From the NCBI GenBank assembly GCA_029582265.1, contig CM055816.1:39856724-39920723 (forward strand): 64,000 bases of DNA, given 5' to 3'. Below are positions 33,922-45,040 of this stretch, piece after piece (the stretch's first letter is position 1; every line of letters begins with the position of its first letter). A program made the position numbers and the translations under genes. The stretch comes from Zoroaster sp. YZ-2022. Taxonomy: Eukaryota > Echinodermata > Asteroidea > Forcipulatida > Zoroasteridae. The notes under the pieces were generated by a model. It was not told where the DNA came from and ran no database searches. It saw nothing but the letters and a program-made list of their open reading frames with translations.

Positions 33922-35303
33922 TGAAACTCGTATAGACGAGGACATATTAAATATTGTCGATGAAGATAATGTTATAGCGAGTTATTTCTTTTAATGTTTA
34001 GAAGTGATCATATCAACGACGCCTTCCGACTGTATAGAGTGACTCTCATCGAGGTGCAGAATAAGGTTTGGTTTAATTACCGACAGGTATGTATTGTCCG
34101 CCATCGAGAAGGCGGACTTGTCACTATCCGCCCGTAGCAAATCGTCATAAGAACGATGTTACCCAAGTTGTTGCATTTAACATGTTCTTTCTTTCAGGTT
34201 GAGGGAGGGGGAGGCGAGTTGGCGCGATAGAAAATAATTTATTCGCGGTTGAGCTTCGAATTAGCGAATAACAATCTGTATGCTTTGATCATCTTCAAGG
34301 AGAATGTGGAATGCTGGTGCAGGAGGGGCTTAAGTAGCTCGGTGGAGGAGTCCTGATCACTAGATGTAGCTGTAGCAATTACCTTAAATTTTTTTAAATA
34401 CATTTATAATTAATTATGTGTGAAATAACAAGTCAAATGTATTATTACACAATTTATTTATAGAAAGTGAAAGATAATATTGTAAAAAAATTTTTTTTTA
34501 AATGTGCTTAAATATCAGCCACACACCATCCCTTAAAAACATTCAAATAATAAATCCCATATCCCACTATTTTATTTTAAGCTAGGATTCAACTTCAAAG
34601 GTTCAGGGGTTACACAGTTGTAAACCTTAAATTTATTTGGGAACTACCAACTTTGTATTCTCTTTCACTTACTATTACTATTATATCATCGTGATTGTAT
34701 AAACTATATACTATTTCTATGACAGTAACCAGTGGGTTAATATTTCATGTTTAAGATGATAACAAGTCCCAGACATGTCAAATACAATGTTCCCAAGTTA
34801 ACTCCCATGGAAATTTCTTGCAGTAATACTTGTGGGTGAATGGTGACTAATATAAAAACAAACTTACCCAACTAAGGTCACAGATAATAACTTCTGTCAC
34901 TGCCCAACTTTGCCAGCAAACAATCCTTTTAGATGATATGATGTATATACATTTACTAACCTAAATATATAATTGTCTTAATTGAGTTAAAACCCATCAA
35001 CCATGTCAACAAACAACGAACAGCTGATTAGTAACCATTCTAGATTATATGTGTGGTACATAATCACATACACAGTCTGGTAACCACCATTATGTATGTC
35101 TCTACAGTGCATATGGAGTCAGGGAACCTTTACGTTAAACTGACAACAGAGGGCGCCCTTCAAGCAAAACTTTCAGGGGGCATGTTAGAAATATCAAATT
35201 TTTATTTTAATGATTTATTCTTGTTTCTAATAGGCCTGTACATGTTTTGAGGGGGGCAGAATATAAAAAAGTCAAAAAAAGTGAAATAATACCCCCCCCC
35301 CTA
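32822..35303 (-). mobile_element. Non-autonomous TIR DNA transposon, copy 2 (inverted)
   Basis: Inverted relative to the copy at 12799-14811 and closely similar along its length. The 7-bp target duplication CCACGAT is at 32815-32821 and 35304-35310. Ends are TAGGGCGGGG and CCCCCTA. Length is 2482 bp, or 1951 bp without the nested insertion at 33741-34271. The internal frame 33115-32921 (minus) is open here but shifted by one base in copy 1, so it is probably not a conserved gene. Confidence 0.88.
33741..34271. mobile_element. Nested 531-bp insertion in the second TIR element
   Basis: Absent from copy 1, where ACTCAACATTT joins directly to CAATCTGTA (in this orientation). It contains the short inverted pair ATTTTCTATCG / CGATAGAAAAT, a TATCG-TGAG-CGATA hairpin near its left end and an 8-bp stem TTATTCGC/GCGAATAA at its right end. 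A (TA)n tract lies at 33875-33917. No coding sequence. The family is unknown. Confidence 0.75.
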
Positions 35304-35310
35304 CCACGAT

Positions 35311-35619
35311 GCTTGCTCCATCATTTGAGTGAATCGGTGATAAAACTGTTTCAAAATGTGTTCAAATAGATTGATTCAACAGTTTTTAGACAGAGATTAA
35401 ACTGGATATTCTGAAGCAGTATGTAAGAACATTACATTCACTTTTGGAAGAGAAATCAGTCTTGATTCTGGCCAGTATATGCCACCAGTATAGATTCATC
35501 ACCGTAGATCAAAATACGTCTTCACAACACAGTGTAAAATCGAATTCTGGCTGCGTCACAGTATTTGGGGGGAGTGGGTTTGTTATTTTTGTTTTGCAAT
35601 TCAAGGAATGAAACCGTGT
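35311..35619. other. Flank of the transposon, nothing recognised
   Basis: Non-coding by inspection. An 83-codon minus-strand frame (35760-35509) overlaps the CCAAT-type repeats and has no motif. Confidence 0.35.
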
Positions 35620-36260
35620 GAGATGCTGATTGGTCAATGAAGTCAGTATGAAAGGATATACTTCGTTGTAATTGGTTAATGATAAATACAATTGGTCAGT
35701 ATGTCTACACATTAGCAAGGAAGCCATGGCCTGCGATTGGCTCAGGGATGAATCCAGCATGGCTGGAATTGTCTATCAAATGCAACTTTTGGCCCCACTC
35801 CCTCATCGGCCATCAGCCACTGGATTGGCTGATCTGAACGTCACGTGGATATCCCTGGAAACAGTTATTTAGAGAGAGTTTTTTTTCCCCATTTTCAGTG
35901 AACGCAAACTGTGATTGGTTATTGAAATCACAGAAGCAATGCATCACCTGCTGTGTACATTGAAGTTGGTGCTCAATATTCCTGAATATGTAAACATATA
36001 CCCGTGATTGGTCAGGTCCTAATCATTAATATGTAAATATACCTGGATTGGTCAGGTCCTGTTCATGAATATGTAAACATACCCGTGATTGGTCAGGTCC
36101 TGTTCATGAATATGTAAACAACACACCTGTGATTGATCAGTGTATTTCCATCAGCAAGGAACCATGACCTCTGATTGGCTGAACTGACAGCCATACATGA
36201 TATCTATGAGAGCATCTTGGAGGCTTTCTGTCATTACTTGCAATTGGTTTATTGTGCTTG
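35620..36260 (+). repeat. Degenerate repeats rich in ATTGG (inverted CCAAT)
   Basis: ATTGG occurs at about 35629, 35671, 35691, 35736, 35824, 35914, 36006, 36046, 36088, 36173 and 36243, usually as GATTGGTCAG or GATTGGCT. Three near-identical modules (GATTGGTCAGGTCCT followed by AT-rich TATGTAAA) occupy 36004-36120. A longer phrase with AGCAAGGAA-CCATG-CCT-GATTGGCT occurs at 35712-35741 and 36151-36180. Confidence 0.75.
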
Positions 36261-36327
36261 AAATCTCATGTACTAATCAAGCACTAATGAAGTGCTCCCT
36301 CCCTCAGCACAAAATGGCTACCGTATA

Positions 36328-36790
36328 CAATGAACAATTGATTGATAATTTTAATTGTAGAGTTTGCTTCATTACACCTGCCCTCTAAACAGAGGTATGG
36401 AACAATGAACAATTGTTTGATAATTTTAATTGTAGAGTTTGCATCATTACATCTGTGCTCTAAACAGAGGTATGGAACAATGAATAATTGATTGATAATT
36501 TTAATTGTGCAGTTTGCATCATTACACCGGTGCTCTGAACAGGGGTATGGAACAATGGACAATTGATTGATAATTTTAATTGTACAGTTTGCATCATTAC
36601 ACCGGTGCTCTGAACAGGGGTATGGAACAATGGACAATTGATTGATAATTTTAATTGTACAGTTTGCATCATTACACCGGTGCTCTGAACAGGGGTATGG
36701 AACAATGGACAATTGATTGATAATTTTAATTGTACAGTTTGCATCATTACACCGGTGCTCTGAACAGCAGTATGGAACAAGGAACAGTTG
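36328..36790. repeat. 75-bp tandem repeat, about six copies
   Basis: The phrase GTATGGAACAATGGACAATT recurs every 75 bp (36395, 36469, 36545, 36620, 36695, 36770). Because 75 is divisible by three, the minus strand shows a 25-residue repeating open frame (142 codons). There is no signal peptide or domain, so I treat it as a repeat and not a gene. Confidence 0.85.
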
Positions 36791-36924
36791 ATTGATATTT
36801 GTAAACGTAAGAATGGCTGTTAAGTGTTAAAGCTCACCTGTTTCAGGAGACTTACTAACAATTTTCATTCTGTGCCTCACCACCTTAGAGCAAACTTTTG
36901 ATTTTGGCGCTATATTAAAATGAC

Positions 36925-36988
36925 TTTTGATTGATTGATTGATTGATTGATTGACTGATTGATTGATTGATTGATCGATTGATTGATT
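36925..36988. repeat. (TTGA)n microsatellite
   Basis: About fifteen GATT/TTGA units with two interruptions. Confidence 0.95.
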
Positions 36989-37074
36989 ATAATATGCTTG
37001 GAATCACCTGCATAAACCAGTGTGCAATAGACTCTTGTTTTCACAAAATGGGTAGTGTACAAAGAATAATTTGG

Positions 37075-37195
37075 AGACTTCCTGACGACGGCTAGAGCAC
37101 ACTAATCGAAACGTTGAGAACAAACCAACCGGCTCTTCTCAGAGGCATCACTTCTTCGAAGAAGAGATTATTACACGGTGTACCCGAAACAGCTC
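37075..37195 (+). repeat. Retroelement-like tail with hammerhead-like core motif
   Basis: CTGACGA (37082), a partly self-complementary stretch CGGCTAG-loop-CTAATCG, then GAAACGTTGAG, then a short hairpin GGCTCTTCTCAGAGGC and CTTCTTCGAAGAAG. A related worn copy lies in the TIR elements (13797-13865 in copy 1). The order CUGANGA - stem - GAAAC resembles the hammerhead ribozyme core known from Penelope-like elements and retrozymes, but I cannot build convincing stems I and III. It may be a LINE or PLE tail fragment. Confidence 0.4.
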
Positions 37196-37199
37196 AAAA

Positions 37200-38185
37200 A
37201 TAGTATATAGCCTGTAATTTATTCCACTATCCAATATCACCCCGGCCCCAATGTTTCAGCTATTCTGAATACCCTATTAGTAGCCTAACTCTTCAATTTC
37301 TGCAATAATATGCGCGTATGTTATGGTACTAAGCGCGCGTGTACTTCTACCAGCCAATGATTGCTGGAAATATTCAGCGCGTACGCACATCAACTGCAAA
37401 ATACGCCAAACGCGGCGCACTATCACTGACCTTTCGCCCACAGTGGTCTAACAACATGTGCCCTCAACAGCTCATGCACGGTCCGAATTATGTTCCTTTT
37501 ATGTACCCCTGTACATGTACGTTTTGCACGTGAAAGTTGCAGTAAGCAAAGGGAGCTGCTGAGATAAGAGCAAACTAAATTCTGAATGAGTGCACGTTCG
37601 TTCGATATTATAAGGAAAATAAACAAAAATGGGGATCAAATCCTTTGGGATGGGTAAATGCGCGTCACCGATGAAGGGGTTTTATTTTAAATTTAAAACA
37701 AAAATCGGGGGCTGTAAAAATTGCGGTTCTTTTTAATAATAATTTCTGATCTCTGAACCACTTTTTGGATTCCCCAAATGGTCGACATCGCAGCATGCAC
37801 GTAGCCAGAGTTGGAATTTTGGGGGCACATTCCGTGCATGCTCGCTACTTGAATCAATTTGGTATTAATTAGTAGATGGCTATAGTATAGTTGTGATAAT
37901 TAGGTTATTAAATTTAAACCAAGCTCTGACATTTTTTGGGGGGCACGTGCCCCCCGTGTCCCCTCGTAGCTACGTGCCTGCATCGCAGAGCGGCTTCGCC
38001 CCCTAAACCCCACACCCAACCGGGAATTTGACTCCACATACCGAATACTTGCTCGCTAACTCCAGAACATTTAAAACAAAACAAAAAAACCGAACACCCC
38101 TGAAAGATTCCCGTTGGGGAGCATACATGTACTGTATATCCACAATTATTTTAGATTAGGTGACTAATACAATAAACCACCTAAT
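37200..38185. other. Intergenic DNA, nothing recognised
   Basis: A moderately GC-rich stretch (37310-37560) with scattered GCGCGC phrases, then a stretch with GGGGGCACGTGCCCCC near 37939. No exon or RNA gene is supported. Confidence 0.35.
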
Positions 38186-38584
38186 ATTTTCCCGAAAGCT
38201 GGTGTGGGTTCCTGAGTGCGGCTATAAGCCAGGCACTTCGTGTCTGACGTCACTGTGTTTCATCTGGTATTGCGCGGCGCCCAGTTGAGAACCCATTTGC
38301 AAACATATAAACAATATGCACACGTGTGCGTGCTTATATCGAGTCACAGTGTTTGCAGTATTTCACTCATAATTGTAAACAGGTAGGTATAAAACATCAG
38401 TTTGCAACAAAAAATGCCTGTTTATTGTTTGAATTTTATTAACCTCTCCATAAGTTCATTTTTTGACGAATTGAGAATTCGTAAATGGGCCTCATGTGAT
38501 GAGCCTGCACTTGGTGACGTCATACACGAAGTGCCTGGCTTATAGCCGCACTCAACTTGAACCCACACCAGCTTTCGGGAAAAT
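38186..38584. mobile_element. Foldback MITE with about 75-bp arms
   Basis: Outer ends ATTTTCCCGAAAGCTGG and CCAGCTTTCGGGAAAAT. The arms continue through GTGCGGCTATAAGCCAGGCA and CACTTCGTGT to GACGTCA. Non-coding centre. Total 399 bp. Confidence 0.85.
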
Positions 38585-38604
38585 CTCGGCCTGTTTTTTT
38601 TCGT

Positions 38605-38735
38605 CTCGAATTTTTTTTTTCCCTCTCGAATTTTTGTTTCCCTCTCAAATTTTTTTTCCCGTCTGGATTTTTTTAAATTTCTCTCTCGAAAATTTGTTTT
38701 TTCACTCTCGATTTTTTTTTATCATGTCCCTTTAG
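38605..38735 (+). repeat. T-rich degenerate minisatellite (CTCTCGAATTTTTTTT-type)
   Basis: Five to six units of CTCTCGAA plus a T run, about 25 bp each. The open frame at 38496-38735 is an artefact of it. Confidence 0.7.
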
Positions 38736-38739
38736 GGGC

Positions 38740-39771
38740 TCCGTAATTTTTAAGAAAACGTGAAATTTTTATTTATTTATTTTTAAAAACCAACACCGAA
38801 CCGAGGGATTTTTTCTATGCCAGAGTCTATACCAAAATTGCCATGCATGTATATTAACCACACCTGTTTTGGTTACTCCCCTTTTTCGGCAATGTCCTCC
38901 GCTCCCCTTTGCCAACCCGGCCGTCACTGCAACCAGATGATCATGGAGTATCGGTCCTTATGCAAATTGATTTGTGGTCGAGTTGCCTCGATACAACAAG
39001 GGCGGACCCTTTGCTCCCCTTTTTTCTGGGAGCAAAACAAATATTCAAATAAATTAAATAACAATCTAGAAATAAATACGGGAAAAATCCAAAAGATTGC
39101 AATGCATATAAGCCAGGCACAAAATCCATATTTTGCATTATTCGGTTTGGTGTTCTTATCTCGTAACCCAACAAGACACATTAAAGAGAGTGTGTGTCTT
39201 GTGTATAATCATTGTATCATTTGAACATGTTTGCATTTTTAATGTTTGTTTCGTTTTTTAACTGCTTTTTTTCGTACCCTGTGAAATAATAAATGAAAAT
39301 GAAAGCATGACATCATCACAGTGACCTAGCTATCCTTTAAAAGATGTCCAGTGAACGTGTTTTCACCGTTGTTTTTGTTAATGTTGTTATTCTGTTTTTA
39401 AATTGTCGTGTATATGCGGCGGTGATGGTCTCCATAGAAACTGTAAGCCATTTTCCCCCATGCTCGAAACAGTACTTATATGTACAGCGCGCATGCGTAT
39501 AATATACCAATAACAAGGGACAATTATAAAGCTATATATGTACATAATATACACATGAATACCTATCAGTTATCAAGCTTGCGAGCACGACTCTTTTAAT
39601 GAGCGAGAGATGAGCGGTTTCAGTTAGATTGGACCAGCGCTGCACGGAAAGGAGACGCAAACCTGGAGTTCCGGAAAGCTTTCTTTCATCGTGGATAGAG
39701 TTGTTCCTTATATTTCCTGAGGAGATTGCATCTAGTTTCATCGGTCGACAGGACACCGCGTCCTCGATGAA
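38740..39771. other. Region upstream of the EGF-type gene
   Basis: Contains a 135-codon plus-strand frame (38817-39224) with no recognisable domain or signal, which I do not call as a gene. The part nearest the exon (39480-39770) has a TATATATGTAC stretch near 39533 and could hold the promoter and 5' untranslated region of the exon at 39772. Confidence 0.35.
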
Positions 39772-39817
39772 ATGACCACCTTGCAATGGATGAGATTCTT
39801 GGTCGTTCAGCTGTGGG
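39772..39817 (+). CDS. Candidate first coding exon, signal peptide of a secreted protein
   Basis: ATG at 39772 encodes MTTLQWMRFLVVQLW and ends at a strong donor (G/GTAAGT) in phase 1. A short hydrophobic N-terminus ending in a phase 1 intron is typical of secreted proteins built of class 1-1 EGF exons, and such exons lie downstream on the same strand at 58039-62695, all phase 1 at their acceptors. Linking them is inference: the intron would be 18 kb or more and would contain the 33-bp minisatellite. The exon may be coincidental. Confidence 0.4.
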
Positions 39818-40090
39818 GTAAGTAACATTTGTGACCGGATCCTACAAAAAGAGTCTTTTCAGTAAACCAAGCACATTGTCATCTGAAATGAACTACCAAA
39901 CACGTGTCAATATATTGTGAATTAAGACCTGTATGTGGTGAAATTCATTTTCTTTTGATCCGTTTTGTGAAAAGGCAGTCTAGCTACTTCACACTCATTT
40001 TGTAAGATTGGATCACATTTCCCCATTTTTTATCCAAGTATGACGTTCACAATGTATCCACAGTGCCCCTTTCCACGATATACCCTAATT

Positions 40091-40300
40091 TTAAAGGTGC
40101 AGTAGCGTCACGATAAACAGGGCATGGAATCGGAATGCTAGTTTTAGATTAACTCAGTGACTGCATGATAAGGTCATATTACCGCTGCTGCTGCAGAAAT
40201 GAGCCTATAATTTCCAGTCATTGTGCTAATCTTAAACTAGAACATCGATTCCATGCCCTGTCGAAAGACTGTTCTGATCGTGACGATACTGTCCCTTTAA
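40091..40300. mobile_element. Foldback MITE, full copy
   Basis: Inverted ends TTAAAGGTGCAGTAGCGTCA and GTGACGATACTGTCCCTTTAA. Inner arms contain ACAGGGCATGGAATCG and its complement. 210 bp, non-coding. A partial second copy, about one arm, lies at 57155-57216. Confidence 0.75.
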
Positions 40301-42102
40301 ATAGTGTACCCCCTTTTGACAATGAACACTTTTAGCAGATTACCCTATTTACAATGAACCCTTTTAGCAGATTACCCTATTTACAATGTACCCTTTTAGC
40401 AGATTGCCCCTATTTACAATGAACCCTTTTAGCAGATTACCCTATTTACAATGTACCCTTTTAGCAGATTGCCCCTATTTACAATGTACCCTTTTAGCAG
40501 ATTACCCCTATTTACAATGAACCCTTTTAGCAGATTCCCCCTATTTATAATGAACCCTTTTAGCAGATTGCCCCTATTTACAATGTACCCTTTTAGCAGA
40601 TTGCCCCTATTTACAATGAACCCTTTTAGCAGATTGCCCTTATTTACAATGAACCCTTTTAGCAGATTACCCTATTTACAATGTACCCTTTTAGCAGATT
40701 GCCCCTATTTACAATGTACCCTATTAACAGATTGCCCCTATTTACAATGTACCCTTTTAGCAGATTGCCCCTATTTACAATGAACCCTTTTAGCAGATTG
40801 CCCCTATTTACAATGTACCCTTTTAGCAGATTGCCCCTATTTACAATGTACCCTTTTAGCAGATTACCCCTATTTACAATGAACCCTTTTAGCAGATTGC
40901 CCTATTTACAATGAACCCTTTTTAGCAGCGGATTACCCCTATTTACAATGAAACCTTTTAGCAGATTACCCTATTTACAATGAACCCTTTTAGCAGATTG
41001 CCCCTATTTACAATGTACCCTTTTTAGCAGGTTACCCTATTTACAATGAACCCTTTTTAGCAGATTACCCTATCTACAATGAACCCTTTTAGCAGATTGC
41101 CCCTATTTACAATGTACCCTTTTTAGCAGATTGCCCATATTTACAATGAACCCTTTTTAGCAGATTGCCCCTATTTACAATGAACCCTTTTAGCAGATTG
41201 CCCTATTTACAATGAACCCTTTTAGCAGATTGCCCCTATTTACAATGAACCCTTTTTAGCAGATTACCCTATTTACAATGAACCCTTTTAGCAGATTGCC
41301 CCTATTTACAATGAACCCTTTTTAGCAGATTACCCTATTTACAATGAACCCTTTTAGCAGATTGCCCCTATTTACAATGAACTCTTTTTAGCAGATTACC
41401 CTATTTACAATGAACCGTTTTAGCAGATTGCCCCTATTTACAATGAACCCTTTTTAGCAGATTACCCTATCTACAATGAACCCTTTTAGCAAATTGCCCC
41501 TATTTACAATGATCCCTTTTAGCAAATTGCCCCTATTTACAATGAACCCTTTTAGCAGATTGCCCCTATTTACAGTGTACCCTTTTAGCAGAATGCCTTA
41601 TTTACAATGAACCCTTTTTAGCAGATTGTCCCTATTTACAATTGAACCCTTTTAGCAGATTGCCCCTATTTACAATGAACCCTTTTAGCAGATTGCCCCT
41701 ATTTACAATGAACCCTTTTTAGCAGATTACCCTATTTACAATGAACCCTTTTTAGCAGATTACCCTATTTACAATGAACCCTTTTTAGCAGATTGCCCCT
41801 ATTTACAATGTACCCTTTTTAGCAGATTGCCCCTATTTACAATGAACCCTTTTTAGCAGATTACCCTATTTACAATGAACCCTTTTAGCAGATTGCCCCT
41901 ATTTACAATGAACCCTTTTTAGCAGATTACCCTATTTACAATGAACCCTTTTAGCAGATTACCCCTATTTACAATGAACCCTTTTAGCAGATTGCCCCTA
42001 TTTACTGTGAACCCTTTTTAGCAGATTACCCTATTTACAATGTACCCTTTTAGCAAATTGCCCCTATTTACAATGAACCCTTTTAGCAAATTGCCCCTAT
42101 TT

Positions 42103-42242
42103 GTTTTTCTCGTGAGGGTGGACTTATACAACTCCATTTATTTACATCAATCACACACAATACAATACAAAATATACAATATTACATCCAACACAATATT
42201 ACATTATGTACATATTTACAAGATTAAAAGAAATATAAAGTA
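42103..42242 (-). mobile_element. 5'-truncated retrotransposon 3' end inside the minisatellite, copy 1
   Basis: On the minus strand the piece ends with AATAAATGGAGTTGTATAAC, then TCCACCCTCACGA and a short A run (seen as T on the plus strand). This is a polyadenylation-signal-plus-tail arrangement expected of a LINE insertion. No coding part is retained. Confidence 0.65.
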
Positions 42243-44902
42243 AATGTACCCTTTTAGCAGAATGCCTTATTTACAATGAACCCTTTTAGCAGATTGTCCT
42301 ATTTACAATTGAACCCTTTAGCAGATTGCCCTTATTTACAATGTACCCTTTTAGCAGAATGCCTTATTTACAATGAACCCTTTTTAGCAGATTGTCCCTA
42401 TTTACAATTGAACTTTTTAGCAGATTGCCCTATTTACAATGAACCCTTTTTAGCAGATTGCCCTATTTACAATGAACCTTTTAGCAGATTGCCCCTATTT
42501 ACAGTAAAAATTTTAGTAGAATGCCTTATTTACAATGAACCCTTTTAGCAGATTGTCCCTATTTACAATTGAACCCTTTTAGCAGATTGCCCTATTTACA
42601 ATGTACCCTTTTAGCAGATTGCCCCTATTTACAATGAACCCTTTTAGCAGATTGCCCTATTTACAATGTACCCTTTTAGCAGATTGCCCCCTATTTACAA
42701 TGTACCCTGTTAGCAGATTGCCCCTATTTACAATGAACCCTTTTAGCAGATTGCCCTATTTACAATGTACCCTTTTAGCAGATTGCCCCTGTTTACAATG
42801 TACCCTTTTAGCAGATTGTCCCTATTTACAATTGAACCCTTTTAGCAGATTGCCCTATTTACAATGTACCCTTTTAGCAGATTGCCCCTGTTTACAATGA
42901 ACCCTTTTTAGCAGATTGTCCCTATTTACAATTGAACCCTTTTAGCAGATTGCCCCTATTTACAATGTACCCTTTTAGCAGAATGCCTTATTTACAATGA
43001 ACCCTTTTTAGCAGATTGTCCCTATTTACAATTGAACCCTTTTAGCAGATTGCCCCTATTTACAATGAACCCTTTTAGCAGATTACCACTATTTACAATG
43101 AACCCTTTTATCAGATTGCCCCTATTTACAATAAAAATTTTTAGCAGATTGCCCTATTTACAATGTACCCATTTAGCAGATTGCTCCTATTTACAATGAA
43201 CCCTTTTAGCAGATTGCCCTATTTACAATGTACCCTTTTAGCAGATTGCCCCTGTTTACAATGTACCCTTTTAGCAGATTGCCCCTATTTACAATTTACC
43301 CTTTGACCCTATATACAATGTACCTTTTAGCAGATTGCCCCTATTTACAATGAACCCTTTTAGCAGATTGCCCCTATTTACAATGTACCCTTTTAGCAGA
43401 TTACCACTATTTACAATGAACCCTTTTTAGCAGATTACCCCTATTTACAATGAACCCTTTTTAGTAGATTACCCCTATTTACAATGTACCCTTTTAGCAG
43501 ATGCCCCTATTTACAATGAACCCTTTTAGCAGATTGCCCCTATTTACAATGTACCCTTTTAGCAGATTGCCCCTATTTACAATGAACCCTTTTTAGCAGA
43601 TTGCCCCTATTTACAATGAACCCTTTTAGCAGATTGCCCCTATTTACAATGAACCCTTTTAGCAGATTGCCCCTATTTACAATGAACCCTTTTAGCAGAT
43701 TACCCTATTTACAATGAACCCTTTTAGCAGATTACCCTATTTACAATGAACCCTTTTAGCAGATTGCCCCTATTTACAATGGACCCTTTTAGCAGAATGC
43801 CCCTATTTACAATGAACCCTTTTAGCAGAATGCCGTATTTACAATGAACCCTTTTTAGCAGATTGCCACTATTTACAATGAACCCTTTTAGTAGATTACC
43901 CCTATTTACAATGTACCCTTTTAGCAGATGCCCCTATTTACAATGAACCCTTTTAGCAGATTGCCCCTATTTACAATGTACCCTTTTAGCAGAATGCCTT
44001 ATTTACAATGAACCCTTTTTAGCAGATTGGCCCTATTTACAATTGAACCCTTTTAGCAGATTGCCCCTATTTACAATGAACCCTTTTAGCAGATTGCCCC
44101 TATTTACAATGAATCCTTTTAGCAGATTGCCCCTATTTACAATGAACCCTTTTAGCTATTAGCAGATTGCCCCTATTTACAGTGTTCCCTTTTAGCAGAA
44201 TGCCTTATTTACAATGTACCCTTTTTAGCAGATTGTCCCTATTTACAATTGAACCCTTTTAGCAGATTGCCCCTATTTACAATGAACCCTTTTAGCAGAT
44301 TGCCCCTATTTACAATGAACCCTTTTAGCAGATTGCCCCTATTTACAATGTACCCTTTTAGCAGATTGCCCCCTATTTACAATGTACCCTGTTAGCAGAT
44401 TGCCCCTATTTACAATGAACCCTTTTAGCAGATTGCCCCTATTTACAATGAACCCTTTTATCAGATTGCCCCTATTTACAATGTACCCTTTTAGCAGATT
44501 GCCCCCTATTTACAATGTACCCTGTTAGCACATTGCCCCTATTTACAATGAACCCTTTTAGCAGATTATCCTATTTACAATGTACCCTTTTAGCAGATTG
44601 CCCCTATTTACAATGAACCCTTTTTAGTAGATTACCCCTATTTACAATGTACCCTTTTAGCAGATGCCCCTATTTACAATGAACTCTTTTAGCAGATTGC
44701 CCCTATTTACAATGTACCCTTTTAGCAGATTGCCCCTATTTACAATGAACCCTTTTTAGCAGATTGCCCCTATTTACAATGAACCCTTTTTAGCAGATTA
44801 CCCTATTTACAATGTACCCTTTTAGCAAATTGCCCCTATTTACAATGAACCCTTTTAGCAAATTGCCCCTATTTACAATGAACCCTTTATAAATTGCCCT
44901 TA

Positions 44903-45040
44903 TTTTTTTTTTTCGTGAGGGTGGAGTTATACAACTCCATTTATTTACATCAATCACACAATACACAAATATACAATATTACATCCAACACAATATTACA
45001 TTATGTACATATTTACAAGATTAAAAGAAATATAAAGTAA
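44903..45040 (-). mobile_element. 5'-truncated retrotransposon 3' end inside the minisatellite, copy 2
   Basis: The same sequence, orientation and flanking minisatellite context as at 42103-42242, with a longer T run. It is best explained as a duplicate of the first insertion carried along in a 2.8-kb block of the array. Confidence 0.65.

Noticed and set aside
38817..39224. 135-codon plus-strand frame
   Set aside because: No domain, signal peptide or splice context. Composition resembles translated non-coding DNA and the opposite strand is equally open.
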